Shown: in pieces, positions 6,021-14,591 of the stretch
Layout of the letters: each line of letters begins with the position of its first letter
How positions within the stretch are numbered: the first letter of the stretch is position 1
Assembly: GCA_030146155.1 (NCBI GenBank)
Contig: JASLCF010000111.1
Coordinates: 1-24,492 of the forward strand
From: Savagea sp.
GTDB taxonomy: Bacteria; Bacillota; Bacilli; Bacillales_A; Planococcaceae
Length of the DNA stretch: 24,492 bases
Direction: 5' to 3'
Program-made: the position numbers and the translations under genes
Notes under the pieces: model-generated
Told to the model about the DNA's origin: nothing
Database searches by the model: none
Seen by the model: the letters and a program-made list of their open reading frames with translations, nothing else

Positions 6021-8420
6021 ATGACAAATAAAAACAAAACGATTGATTTTCCAATTATATCTGATCAAGAGAGGTTTGGAAAAACGTTTGAGGAAGAAAG
6101 ACCAGTAGATGAATCCGGGTTTGACAATCTATTATGCTCAGACAGTGACCCTGATTATCAACCTTTACCGATTCATCAAAATCCACTTTGGCCACCCAAT
6201 CGTGGAAAGAAAACTCAACAAGTAAGTAAAAGTCATGGAACTGACCCTTCTCATATAAAAAATGAGCGTCCAATGAATGCTTCAACATCTAAAAAAGAAG
6301 AGATAAAGGAAGCAAGGAAACCAATCCCAAGCAGACCCTTCCGTCCTTCAGAGATCATTTCTCCTATATTCGGGAAAGATTTTCATAATAAACATCCTTT
6401 AAGTAAGCCGACAGAAAATGAAAAAACGCTTGATTTTATTCAAGAGCGTTTGGAGCAGTCAAAAGAGTTAAAAGAGTCCCCAACCATTGAAAGGGTTGAG
6501 AAAGAAATAACGATTCATCAACAGCCAATTTTATTGGAACATCTTTCATTGATAGAGACGGATGAAGAAAAAGAGAAAACACAGCTCAATGAAGAGGTTT
6601 TGCCTGAGGAAGGAACTCAAGAAAAATCTTTAGAAAGTTTCGATGAGGAAAAGGGGTCAGAAGCTGACTTACTTCTAGAGAAAGAAGTTTCTTTATCGAC
6701 AGTAGATGAACAAATAGAATCGGAACAAGAACAATCCAATCAGTTGGTTGCAATAGCAGACGATGTGATTCAACTAGAACAAGTGAATGAACAGCAAGTA
6801 GAAGAAGTAGAAGAAAACGTGACCACTGACTCTATTATAGAAACAACTGAAAAGGAAAAAATTGTACCGTTTAACGTATTAATGTTGGCTTCTGATAAGA
6901 AGAAGTTAGCAGCTAAACAAGAATTGGCACCTGTTCAGCAACAAGATGAATTACCCGTTGTTGAAGAATCAACGGAAGAGTTAGTACAAATTGAACCGAG
7001 CATCTTGTCACAACCTGAGAAGCCTTATGAACTGCCTCCTTTATCATACTTGGATGAACCTATTCATTTTGAACGTGATGAAGTTTGGATTCATGAAAAA
7101 ACATTGGCTTTGGAAGAAGCTTTATTTAACTTTTCGATTCAAGCAAAAGTGCAACAGGCTGTTCAAGGACCATCTGTCACACGATTTGAAGTGACCGTTG
7201 AAAAAGGAACGAAAGTAAGCAAAATTAGAAATTTATCCGATGATTTAAAGTTAGCACTTGCTGCAAAAGATATTCGAATTGAGGCACCGATTCCAGGAAC
7301 GAGTTTTATTGGAATTGAAATACCGAATGATAGTCCTCGTCCAGTACAAATTTCTGAAATTGTCCTTCAACCGGCGTTCCAAGAGTCAGCATCTCCACTT
7401 GAAGCTGTTTTAGGGTTAGATATTACTGGGGAAGCTGCTACGATAGATTTAAGAAAAATGCCTCACGGACTCATTGCAGGGGCTACTGGTTCAGGGAAGT
7501 CTGTAGCTATTAATTGTTTACTTACAAGTATTCTTTATAAGGCAACTCCTGATGAAGTTAATTTATTGTTAATCGATCCTAAAATGGTTGAACTAGCTCC
7601 ATATAATGGCATCCCTCATTTAATTAGCCCGGTAATTACAGATGTAAAAGCAGCTACACTTGCACTTAAATGGGCAGTAAATGAAATGGAAGAACGCTAT
7701 ACTTTATTTGCAAAAAGTAAAGTTCGTAACATTGAGAAATACAATGAAGAAGTAGAAAAGTATCAAACAGGTAAAAAGTTACCGTATTTATTAATTGTGA
7801 TTGATGAATTGGCTGATTTGATGATGATGGCTCCTCAAGATGTAGAAGTATCGATTAGTCGAATTGCTCAAAAAGCTAGAGCTGCAGGGATTCATTTACT
7901 GATTGCAACACAAAGACCGTCTGTTGATGTAATCACCGGAATTATTAAAGCGAATGTTCCCACACGAATCGCATTTGCTGTTTCCTCTCAAGTGGATTCA
8001 AGAACGATTGTGGATCAAGGAGGAGCAGAAAAACTCTTGGGTAGAGGAGATATGTTGTATTTAGGGAATGGTGAATCTAGCCCTGTCCGCTTGCAAGGTG
8101 CTTATATTTCTGATGAAGAAATGGAGAAAGTGATTGCGCATGTAAGCCAAGAACGCCAACCGAAGTATTTGTTTGGCGAAGAAGATTTATTGAAAATTGA
8201 ACTAGAGCATGAACAAGACCCTTTATTTATAGAGGCATGTGAATTTATTGTTGAACAACAGGGAGCAAGTACTTCTTCCATTCAACGTAAATTTAATATC
8301 GGTTACAATCGAGCAGCACGCATCATCGATCAAATGGAAGACATGAAGTTAATTTCTGAGCAGAATGGAAGTAAGCCTCGAGATGTCTTCATTACATTAG
8401 AGCAATTGGCTGATTTATAA
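6021..8420 (+). CDS. sftA: Soluble FtsK/SpoIIIE-type DNA translocase SftA
   Basis: SftA is an ATP-driven double-stranded DNA pump that helps clear chromosome ends from the division septum. The 799-residue product has no transmembrane segments, which separates it from SpoIIIE/FtsK. Residues 1 to about 340 form an acidic, Glu/Gln-rich linker of low complexity. The motor follows: Walker A GATGSGKS (487-494), Walker B LLIVIDELADL (D595, E596), and RISRIAQKARAAG-like downstream motifs ending in LIATQRPSVDVITG. A winged-helix gamma domain closes the protein (EFIVEQQGASTSSIQRKFNI). The start is uncertain: the frame extends to TTG 5979, but the first ATG (6021) lies just downstream of the predicted promoter, with only a weak ribosome-binding site. 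It is shorter than the B. subtilis protein, mainly in the linker. Confidence 0.93.
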   Translation: MTNKNKTIDFPIISDQERFGKTFEEERPVDESGFDNLLCSDSDPDYQPLPIHQNPLWPPNRGKKTQQVSKSHGTDPSHIKNERPMNASTSKKEEIKEARKPIPSRPFRPSEIISPIFGKDFHNKHPLSKPTENEKTLDFIQERLEQSKELKESPTIERVEKEITIHQQPILLEHLSLIETDEEKEKTQLNEEVLPEEGTQEKSLESFDEEKGSEADLLLEKEVSLSTVDEQIESEQEQSNQLVAIADDVIQLEQVNEQQVEEVEENVTTDSIIETTEKEKIVPFNVLMLASDKKKLAAKQELAPVQQQDELPVVEESTEELVQIEPSILSQPEKPYELPPLSYLDEPIHFERDEVWIHEKTLALEEALFNFSIQAKVQQAVQGPSVTRFEVTVEKGTKVSKIRNLSDDLKLALAAKDIRIEAPIPGTSFIGIEIPNDSPRPVQISEIVLQPAFQESASPLEAVLGLDITGEAATIDLRKMPHGLIAGATGSGKSVAINCLLTSILYKATPDEVNLLLIDPKMVELAPYNGIPHLISPVITDVKAATLALKWAVNEMEERYTLFAKSKVRNIEKYNEEVEKYQTGKKLPYLLIVIDELADLMMMAPQDVEVSISRIAQKARAAGIHLLIATQRPSVDVITGIIKANVPTRIAFAVSSQVDSRTIVDQGGAEKLLGRGDMLYLGNGESSPVRLQGAYISDEEMEKVIAHVSQERQPKYLFGEEDLLKIELEHEQDPLFIEACEFIVEQQGASTSSIQRKFNIGYNRAARIIDQMEDMKLISEQNGSKPRDVFITLEQLADL

Positions 8421-8434
8421 TTCATTTCCGTTCA

Positions 8435-8443
8435 TGGTATACT
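8435..8443 (+). promoter_or_regulatory. TG-extended -10 promoter of murC
   Basis: TGGTATACT, identical to the box at 104-112, lies 34 bases before the murC start. No good -35 is seen, so the TG extension probably carries recognition. Confidence 0.6.
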
Positions 8444-8476
8444 AAATGAAATTGATTGAAAGCAGGAGGCACAACT

Positions 8477-9781
8477 ATGACATTTTTCCATTTTACTGGA
8501 ATCAAAGGTTCAGGTATGAGTGCATTAGCACAAATTTTACACGATGCAGGTCATACAGTTACAGGATCTGATGTAGACCAATACTTTTTTACAGAAGAAC
8601 CACTACGCAGAAGAGAAATGACGATTCATTCGTTTAATAAAAATAATATACAAAAAGGGCAGACAGTGATTGCGGGCAATGCATTCCCTGATACGCATCC
8701 TGAACTTTTACAAGCAAAAGAATTAGATATCCCTGTGATTCGTTACCACGAATTTTTGGGCAACTATATGGAAGAATACACATCAATCAGTGTAACAGGA
8801 ACACATGGGAAAACATCTACGACAGGTTTGTTATCTCATGTCCTCACACAAGCAGCCCCGACATCTTATTTGATTGGAGATGGAACGGGAAAAGGAACAC
8901 CAGAGTCTAACTATTTTGTATTTGAAGCATGTGAATATAAGAGGCACTTTTTAGCCTATCATCCAGATTATACAATTATCACAAATATAGATTTTGATCA
9001 TCCGGATTACTTTAAAGATTTAGATGATGTACTAGATGCTTTTAATACGATGGCTTCACAAGTAAAAAAAGGAATTATTGCATGTGGCGATGATGTAAAT
9101 TTGCAGAAATTACAGGCTAACGTTCCTATTGTTTACTATGGTTTTGATCAATTGAATGACTTCACAGTAAAAAACGTCGATAAAAATCAGCATGGCTCTT
9201 CATTTGACGTGTTTATACGCAATGAATTCTATGCTTCATTTTCGATTAAACAACCAGGTGACCATGCCATTTTAAATGCACTAGGGGTCATTGCCTTATC
9301 TCAATATGAGGATATCGCTCCATCTATCGTTCAACAAGGCTTTGATTCATTTGGCGGTGTAAAGCGTCGTTTCTCAGTGAAAAAGATTAAAGAATATACA
9401 TTAATTGACGACTATGCACATCATCCTACAGAAATTAAAGTCACTCTCGATTCTGCTCATCAAAAATATCCTGACAAAAGGATAGTTGCTATTTTTCAGC
9501 CGCATACGTTTTCGAGAACAGAAGCATTGTTAGAAGAATTTGCTGAAGCGTTAAGTTTGGCAGATGCAGTTTACCTTTGTGATATTTTCTCTTCAGCAAG
9601 AGAACAAAAAGGCAAGTTGACAATTGATGATTTAATAGCGAAAGTCCCAAATAGTAAACATTTAGAACTGGAAAAAATCAGTACATTACTCGAAGAAGAG
9701 AGTGCGATTTATTTATTTATGGGAGCGGGAGATGTTCCTAAATATGCCAAAGCATTGACAAATGTGATTGAATCAAATTAA
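8477..9781 (+). CDS. murC: UDP-N-acetylmuramate--L-alanine ligase MurC
   Basis: MurC adds L-alanine to UDP-MurNAc using ATP, the first step of peptide-stem synthesis for peptidoglycan, in the cytoplasm. The 434-residue product is full length. The N-terminal Rossmann-like motif FTGIKGSGMSALA (6-18) binds the UDP substrate. The ATP P-loop is GTHGKT (108-113). EACEYKRHF and TNIDFDHPDYF follow in the central domain. The C-terminal domain has DDYAHHPTEI and FQPHTFSRT. The ATG at 8477 with AGGAGG is preferred over an in-frame ATG seven codons upstream, which lies before the ribosome-binding site. Placement after sftA matches B. subtilis. Confidence 0.97.
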   Translation: MTFFHFTGIKGSGMSALAQILHDAGHTVTGSDVDQYFFTEEPLRRREMTIHSFNKNNIQKGQTVIAGNAFPDTHPELLQAKELDIPVIRYHEFLGNYMEEYTSISVTGTHGKTSTTGLLSHVLTQAAPTSYLIGDGTGKGTPESNYFVFEACEYKRHFLAYHPDYTIITNIDFDHPDYFKDLDDVLDAFNTMASQVKKGIIACGDDVNLQKLQANVPIVYYGFDQLNDFTVKNVDKNQHGSSFDVFIRNEFYASFSIKQPGDHAILNALGVIALSQYEDIAPSIVQQGFDSFGGVKRRFSVKKIKEYTLIDDYAHHPTEIKVTLDSAHQKYPDKRIVAIFQPHTFSRTEALLEEFAEALSLADAVYLCDIFSSAREQKGKLTIDDLIAKVPNSKHLELEKISTLLEEESAIYLFMGAGDVPKYAKALTNVIESN

Positions 9782-9824
9782 TTCATTTATTTCTACCTAA
9801 AATATAGTAGAATGAGTGTAAGAA

Positions 9825-9849
9825 GTTTACCATTCGAATTAATGGGTAA
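9825..9849 (+). promoter_or_regulatory. SigB-type (general stress) promoter of ytxG-ytxH
   Basis: GTTTAC (9825-9830), a 13-base spacer and GGGTAA (9844-9849) closely match the SigB consensus GTTTAA-N12-15-GGGTAT. The B. subtilis ytxGHJ genes are known general-stress genes, so context agrees. The element overlaps an inverted repeat, TTACCATTC (9827-9835) with GAATGGTAA (9865-9873). Confidence 0.75.
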
Positions 9850-9894
9850 TCATCAGTATAGGATGAATGGTAATCAAAATGAAGGAGGAAGAAA

Positions 9895-10338
9895 ATGGAA
9901 AATTTACTTTACGTCGCTGCAATTGTTGCGGCAGTTGCATTTTTGATTTTATGTATCAGCCTTGCAATTACATTGATTTCACTTAAGGATACGGTGAAAG
10001 TTGCTACCAAAACATTAGACGATATCTCAGGACAAATGGAAGGTATCACTACAGAAACGACTGCGCTATTACATAAAACAAATGCGCTAGCAGAAGATAT
10101 TCAACAAAAATCAGAGAAATTGAATACAGTTGTCGATGCAGTAAGAGGAGTAGGTACATCTGTCAGCAATTTAAATCAATCAGTTAGCCGTGTATCCAAC
10201 TCGGTTGTACTTGAAGCAGAAAAAAACAGTGACAAAATTGCATCAGCAGTTCAATGGGGCAATGTTGTGATTGAATTAATTAATAAAACGAAACAAGGTA
10301 AGCCTGTTCAATCAAAAGGCTGGAAAAAATACAACTAA
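9895..10338 (+). CDS. ytxG: DUF948 general-stress membrane protein YtxG
   Basis: This is a 147-residue protein with one N-terminal transmembrane helix (about 4-29), followed by a helical, coiled-coil-like domain (about 30-125) rich in Thr/Ser/Asn heptads, such as DDISGQMEGITTETTALLHK. This is the DUF948 architecture, which resembles methyl-accepting or laminin-type coils. No enzymatic role is known. An ATG preceded by AAGGAGGAAG fixes the start. It is the first gene of a two-gene stress operon with ytxH, 27 bases apart, behind a SigB-type promoter; ytxJ, third in B. subtilis, is missing. Confidence 0.9.
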   Translation: MENLLYVAAIVAAVAFLILCISLAITLISLKDTVKVATKTLDDISGQMEGITTETTALLHKTNALAEDIQQKSEKLNTVVDAVRGVGTSVSNLNQSVSRVSNSVVLEAEKNSDKIASAVQWGNVVIELINKTKQGKPVQSKGWKKYN

Positions 10339-10365
10339 TTTTTAAAAAAATGAGGAGGAAATTCC

Positions 10366-11049
10366 ATGTCAAAACACGAAAATCACTTACCATCAAATTA
10401 CGATCACCGTCCAAAAGTAGAGAGTTATTCCCAAGAAGAATCACAAGTAGGTAGCTTTTTACTTGGAGCGACTGTAGGGGCTTTAGTTGGAGCTGCAACA
10501 GCTTTACTATTGGCACCAAAATCAGGACGTGAAATGAGAGAAGATATTAGTACACAGGCAGTAGAAATTAAAAATAAAAGCATTGAGTTAAGTACAGTTG
10601 CGAAAGATAAAGCAGTAGAAATGACTCAAACTGCAAAAGAAAAAACTACCGAATTAACAGAAGCGGCGAAAGCTAAAACTGCGGAGCTTACAGAAGCAGC
10701 AAAAGAAAAAACTGCAGAAATGACTGAAGCTGTTAAAGAAAAAACGGATGAGGTTTCTGCAAAAGTAAAAGAGCAAAAAGAGAAGTTAATGAATAAGTCT
10801 GAAGAAGTACAACAAGCTACAAAAGAAAAAGTAGCAGAGGTCGCAGAAGATGTAGCAGATCAAGCAGGAGATGTTGCTGACACTGTAAATAAAAAAGCAG
10901 ATCAAGCAGCAGACAAAACGAAAGAAGTTGCTGAAGCAGCGAAAGATAAAGCAGATGCTACTAAGAAGTCGGTAAAAGAAACGACTGAATCGGCAAAAGA
11001 TAAAGTAGAAGATAAAGCAAAAGAAGTAAAAAAAGAAGCTAAAAAATAA
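10366..11049 (+). CDS. ytxH: YtxH-domain stress protein with long LEA-like 11-mer tail
   Basis: This is a 227-residue protein. A glycine/alanine-rich hydrophobic segment (28-50, VGSFLLGATVGALVGAATAL) and LLLAPKSGREMRED define the YtxH domain. From about residue 60 the protein is almost purely Lys/Glu/Ala/Thr in 11-residue periodicity (for example AKEKTAEMTEA), as in group 3 late-embryogenesis-abundant (LEA) proteins and apolipoprotein-like amphipathic helices. LEA-like sequences are associated with desiccation, freezing and osmotic tolerance; that role here is inference. The B. subtilis homologue has a much shorter tail. A strong AGGAGG precedes the ATG. It is co-transcribed with ytxG and followed by a terminator. 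Confidence 0.9.
   Translation: MSKHENHLPSNYDHRPKVESYSQEESQVGSFLLGATVGALVGAATALLLAPKSGREMREDISTQAVEIKNKSIELSTVAKDKAVEMTQTAKEKTTELTEAAKAKTAELTEAAKEKTAEMTEAVKEKTDEVSAKVKEQKEKLMNKSEEVQQATKEKVAEVAEDVADQAGDVADTVNKKADQAADKTKEVAEAAKDKADATKKSVKETTESAKDKVEDKAKEVKKEAKK
10636..10734 (+). repeat. Three tandem 33-nt units coding 11-residue repeats in ytxH
   Basis: Units at 10636-10668, 10669-10701 and 10702-10734 each encode K-(E/A)-K-T-x-E-x-T-E-A-x and start AAAGAAAAAACT or AAAGCTAAAACT. A decayed fourth unit follows. This is recent-looking tandem amplification within the LEA-like tail. Confidence 0.8.
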
Positions 11050-11052
11050 GAC

Positions 11053-11099
11053 AACACCGTCTCGAACTTGACTGTTCAACGAAGAGACGGTGTTTTTTT
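11053..11099 (+). terminator. Rho-independent terminator after ytxH
   Basis: AACACCGTCTC pairs perfectly with GAGACGGTGTT and is followed by a T run. The wide loop holds a small inner GAAC/GTTC pair. Confidence 0.92.
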
Positions 11100-11117
11100 A
11101 TTGCTCCTTTTATTGAT

Positions 11118-11144
11118 TCTATCATTGAAAACGTTAATGATAGA
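11118..11144. repeat. Perfect inverted repeat between convergent ytxH and the FtsA-like gene
   Basis: TCTATCATT (11118-11126) and AATGATAGA (11136-11144) are perfect 9-bp arms around GAAAACGTT. It has no T run on either strand, so it is not an obvious intrinsic terminator. It may be a 3' stem for the minus-strand transcript. Confidence 0.5.
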
Positions 11145-11202
11145 AAATCAGATCATCCTGGTGGAATAAAATTTTTAACCTATTTTGTTTAATGTAGAAC
11201 CT

Positions 11203-13338
11203 TTATTTAGGAATAAAATTAATTTGAAGGTGATCTCCATCTACAATTGAATCGGTGAACTGAGCAGGAATCCCATTCTTTAGAACTTCATATTGTAAAA
11301 AAGGACTTTCAGGTATTTCAAAATCTGTTTGCTGAAAGACATCTCCATAAACAAAGGGTTGCACTTGTTTTTTTAGAAATTCTATCTTCTGTTGTCGATG
11401 GATGGGTTGATCGATGGATTGCATGGGTTGACCATCTATCAAGATAGTATAAGCCAATTTTTCTAATTGGATGGACTGCTCGTTAAAAAGAATTTGAATT
11501 GATTCTTTATAAAAAAGTTGAAGATGATCGATTAATTCAATTAAACTAGGTTTTCTTTTTTCTTCAAATGTGAGTACCATTCCTTCAATCAGTGGTTGAT
11601 TTCTTGCTTGTGGTTTTCTGTCAATGAGCAAATTAAGAGGACGTTTAACTTTGTGCTTTTCCCCATCAATAATCACAGTATACATATCAACCATTCTCTC
11701 AGCATCTATCTTTTGTTGAAGGAGGAAATCATTCACTGTTTGAATCAGAACAATATCTAATTGATCTCTATCCTTTAATGGCGTTGAGCGAGAAGCAGGT
11801 GAACCATTTACTTTTAAAAGAGGCTCAACGACTACAGGTTTACCTTGCCAAAGAATCGAAAGAGAAGGGGTATCGTCCATTAAATCTCCAACAGTTGCTT
11901 GTGCAGGAAGTCCAGGTTGACCGACAATGACTTCAATTTCGTCTTGGTTATAAATTTTTTCTTTAATCGAAGCGATTTCCCCATTTTTTTTGAAAACAGA
12001 AGGCTTTCCGTATTGACCCGGAACAGTAATAAACTGTCCATTGACTGTTAGAGTCATACCTTGTCCTATTTGTCCAAATAAATCTTCCGTTGATAGATGT
12101 GCAGCGATAATTGCATCGCTTAAAGTCAGTGCCGTGAATTCGAAAAGTCGAATCGGTTTTCCATTGACGGTGACATTTACGTATGTAATAGGTGATATCT
12201 CTGCGGCTATTGCAATACCAATAGGAGTAACAAGTGCAGGAGTCTGTTCAAAATGGTCAGGAATAGTCACGGAACGAATTGCTGATTGGTCACGGATGGC
12301 TACTCTTTGTTTTGGCATTTCTAGTAACTGACTCAGTCGCTCTCCTAATTGAGGAGTTAAACTTCCACCGCCAATTAAAATTACAGCTTGTGGTGTTTGC
12401 TCGCCATTTAATTGGTATATCTCATTGGCAATTTGCTTGGCCAATTCAAGAATAGGCGTGTCCACCACTTGTAATAATTCATCCCGATCAATTTCTTGTT
12501 CAAAACCTAAAATATCTGAGAAAGTGATGACTTCTTCTGATATTAATTGTCTTTTCACTTGTTCTGCATCTTGAAAATCAAGCAAGTAGTGTGAGCTAAT
12601 GGTCTCGGTAATTTGATCACCAGCGCTAGGTACCATACCATATGCTGAAATCGTGTTATCTTTAGTGATTGCAATGTCACTTGTACCCGCGCCAATGTCA
12701 ACTAGTGCAACATTCAGTTTACGCATGGATTGGGGGATTAATACTTGTATAGCTGCAATCGGTTCTAAAGTTAATCCTGACATTTTTAAATCAGCACGTT
12801 GGAGAGAGTGGATTAAAGATTCAATGACTACTTTAGGTAGAAAGGTTGCAATCACTTTGGCAGTGGCTTCCTGTCCATTTTGATCAATTAAACTACCAAT
12901 GGTTTCTCCATCCAACTCATACTTTAAAACGGAGTAGCCTACACAATAATAATTCGCATTTTTCCCTTGTTCTTGTATTAAGTGTTGATGAGCTTCTTGA
13001 ACAGCCGCTAATTCTAGGTGTTGAATACTTTCTTGTTCTATGAGTAATTGTTCAGTTAATTGTATACTGGCTTGTCCCTCTAACGTAATTAATGAGCGAC
13101 CAGCAGCAGCAACACTCACTTCTTTTAAAGGACCATATTTTTGTTCGAATTGTGTTTTTATTTCTTGAATGACTTTTGCTACACTGATTACATCGTGAAT
13201 TTGTCCGTCAATCATCGTTCGCTCTTTATGTTCGATTTGTAAGAGATTAATTAAAGTATAGGCGTCTCTCTTTTTTTCAATCATTGTTCCCACAACCGAA
13301 CGAGTACCAATATCTAAAGAAAATAATAAGTGATTCAC
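11203..13338 (-). CDS. Large FtsA-like actin-superfamily ATPase
   Basis: This is a 711-residue protein. Residues 1 to about 380 are an FtsA/PilM-like actin-fold ATPase: phosphate-1 loop DIGTRS (9-14), an FtsA-type inserted region (SVAAAGR, 75-81), phosphate-2 loop DIGAGTSD (214-221), and adenosine motif ILIGGGSLTPQ (320-330). The remaining 330 residues are beta-rich, with recurring V/I-x-x-(N/D)G-x-P segments (VTVNGKPI, LTVNGQFI, LLKVNGSPA, ILIDGQPM, VLKNGIPA). They probably form tandem small beta domains, and no FtsA-type C-terminal membrane helix is present. Long FtsA-like homologues are known in Bacillales, but I know of no assigned function. The GTG at 13338 matches the family N-terminus; an upstream TTG at 13386 is unlikely. 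The gene is monocistronic, divergent from aroA. Confidence 0.82.
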   Translation of the reverse strand: MNHLLFSLDIGTRSVVGTMIEKKRDAYTLINLLQIEHKERTMIDGQIHDVISVAKVIQEIKTQFEQKYGPLKEVSVAAAGRSLITLEGQASIQLTEQLLIEQESIQHLELAAVQEAHQHLIQEQGKNANYYCVGYSVLKYELDGETIGSLIDQNGQEATAKVIATFLPKVVIESLIHSLQRADLKMSGLTLEPIAAIQVLIPQSMRKLNVALVDIGAGTSDIAITKDNTISAYGMVPSAGDQITETISSHYLLDFQDAEQVKRQLISEEVITFSDILGFEQEIDRDELLQVVDTPILELAKQIANEIYQLNGEQTPQAVILIGGGSLTPQLGERLSQLLEMPKQRVAIRDQSAIRSVTIPDHFEQTPALVTPIGIAIAAEISPITYVNVTVNGKPIRLFEFTALTLSDAIIAAHLSTEDLFGQIGQGMTLTVNGQFITVPGQYGKPSVFKKNGEIASIKEKIYNQDEIEVIVGQPGLPAQATVGDLMDDTPSLSILWQGKPVVVEPLLKVNGSPASRSTPLKDRDQLDIVLIQTVNDFLLQQKIDAERMVDMYTVIIDGEKHKVKRPLNLLIDRKPQARNQPLIEGMVLTFEEKRKPSLIELIDHLQLFYKESIQILFNEQSIQLEKLAYTILIDGQPMQSIDQPIHRQQKIEFLKKQVQPFVYGDVFQQTDFEIPESPFLQYEVLKNGIPAQFTDSIVDGDHLQINFIPK

Positions 13339-13394
13339 AATTTTTCGTCTTTTCGTAAATATTGTGTAAAAAATCAAAGTTTTCAATTAATTGC

Positions 13395-13423
13395 GTGACA
13401 TTTTGAAAAGAGTTCATTATAAT
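13395..13423 (+). promoter_or_regulatory. SigA promoter of aroA
   Basis: GTGACA (13395-13400), 17 bases, then a consensus TATAAT (13418-13423). It lies upstream of and overlaps the opposing promoter region of the FtsA-like gene, so the two may compete. Confidence 0.7.
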
Positions 13424-13430
13424 AAAGTCT

Positions 13431-13439
13431 ATTATACCA
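13431..13439 (-). promoter_or_regulatory. TG-extended -10 promoter of the FtsA-like gene
   Basis: On the minus strand this reads TGGTATAAT, a perfect extended -10 box about 93 bases upstream of the GTG start. No matching -35 is seen at 17 bases. Confidence 0.5.
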
Positions 13440-13502
13440 AAATGTAACATACATTGACTTTCTCTGAAAGGATTATTGTATGTGCGGGAAGGAGAATTAC
13501 AG

Positions 13503-14585
13503 ATGAGTGGTAAAGATTTAGAGCAGTTAAGACAATCTGTTGATGATTTGAACGTTGAAATCTTAAACTTAATTAACGAGAGAACTCGTTTAGTCAAAGA
13601 AATCGGCAGAGTAAAAGAAAAGCAAGGTGTCAACAGATATGATCCTGTCCGCGAAAGAAAAATGTTAAACTTTTTAAAAGAAACGAACGAGGGGCCATTA
13701 CCAAATGGTATTCTTGAGGAGATTTTCAAAGGGATTTTCATGTCAGCACTTGAAATTCAAAAAGATGAAGAGAACAATGCATTACTCGTTTCTCGTAAAA
13801 AGAAATCAGAAGATACAATCGTTACAGTAAATGGTACAGCAATTGGAAATGGCAAACCGTCCTTCGTGTTTGGTCCATGTGCTGTTGAATCATATGAGCA
13901 AGTAAAAGCAGTTGCACAGTCTATTCAAGCAAAAGGATTGAAGATGATTCGTGGAGGCGCATATAAACCGCGTACCTCACCTTATGATTTCCAAGGATTA
14001 GGACTTGAAGGCTTGAAAATATTAAAGCAAGTCGCTGATGAAGAGGGCTTAGCAGTAGTAACGGAAATTGTAACACCTGCACACTTAGAGGAAGCATTAG
14101 ATTATATTGATGTGATTCAAATTGGTGCACGTAATATGCAGAACTTCGAACTATTAAAAGAAGCAGGTAAAGTGAATAAACCCGTGTTATTAAAACGCGG
14201 AATGGCTGCAACGATTGATGAATTTATCAAAGCAGCAGAATATATCATTTCAAAAGGAAACGATCAAATCATTCTTTGTGAGAGAGGGATTCGTACATAC
14301 GAAACAGCAACAAGAAATACTTTAGATATTTCTGCTGTACCTATCTTAAAACAAGAAACGCATTTACCAGTATACGTCGATGTGACGCATTCAACAGGAC
14401 GTAAGGATTTATTATTACCGACAGCTCGCGCAGCAATTGCAGTTGGAGCAGATGGGGTAATGGCTGAAGTGCATCCTGATCCAGCAGTTGCTTTATCTGA
14501 TGCTCAGCAACAAATGAATATTCCAGAGTTTGACGCATTTTATGATGAAATTCAAAAGTTTTTACAACAATATACAATGAGTTAA
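13503..14585 (+). CDS. aroA: Bifunctional chorismate mutase / DAHP synthase
   Basis: The enzyme makes 3-deoxy-D-arabino-heptulosonate 7-phosphate from phosphoenolpyruvate and erythrose-4-phosphate, opening the shikimate pathway. Its AroQ-type N-terminal domain (1-85) has chorismate mutase and feedback-sensing roles in this family. Mutase residues R10, R27, K38, R50 and E51 line up with the E. coli AroQ active site, offset by one. The DAHP synthase barrel has GPCAVES (124-130), KPRTSPYDFQGLG (155-167), LLKRG, LCERGIRT and VDVTHSTGRKDLL, ending with AEVHPDPAVALSD. The ATG at 13503 follows AAGGAG; an in-frame ATG upstream is not preferred. At 360 residues it is full length. ccpA follows after a terminator, as in B. 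subtilis, where this gene is called aroA. Confidence 0.95.
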   Translation: MSGKDLEQLRQSVDDLNVEILNLINERTRLVKEIGRVKEKQGVNRYDPVRERKMLNFLKETNEGPLPNGILEEIFKGIFMSALEIQKDEENNALLVSRKKKSEDTIVTVNGTAIGNGKPSFVFGPCAVESYEQVKAVAQSIQAKGLKMIRGGAYKPRTSPYDFQGLGLEGLKILKQVADEEGLAVVTEIVTPAHLEEALDYIDVIQIGARNMQNFELLKEAGKVNKPVLLKRGMAATIDEFIKAAEYIISKGNDQIILCERGIRTYETATRNTLDISAVPILKQETHLPVYVDVTHSTGRKDLLLPTARAAIAVGADGVMAEVHPDPAVALSDAQQQMNIPEFDAFYDEIQKFLQQYTMS

Positions 14586-14591
14586 AAAAAC

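Noticed and set aside
10636..10734. Tandem repeats considered as a CRISPR-like array
   Set aside because: Units are in frame, contiguous and without spacers; they encode the 11-residue repeats of ytxH.
10786..11079. Minus-strand open frame opposite ytxH, very Phe/Cys-rich
   Set aside because: It is the antisense of the Lys/Glu repeats of ytxH; the composition is an artefact.
11126..11139. cre-like sequence TGAAAACGTTAATG
   Set aside because: It lacks the conserved C near the 3' end, lies in a convergent 3' gap with no promoter, and is explained by the loop of an inverted repeat.
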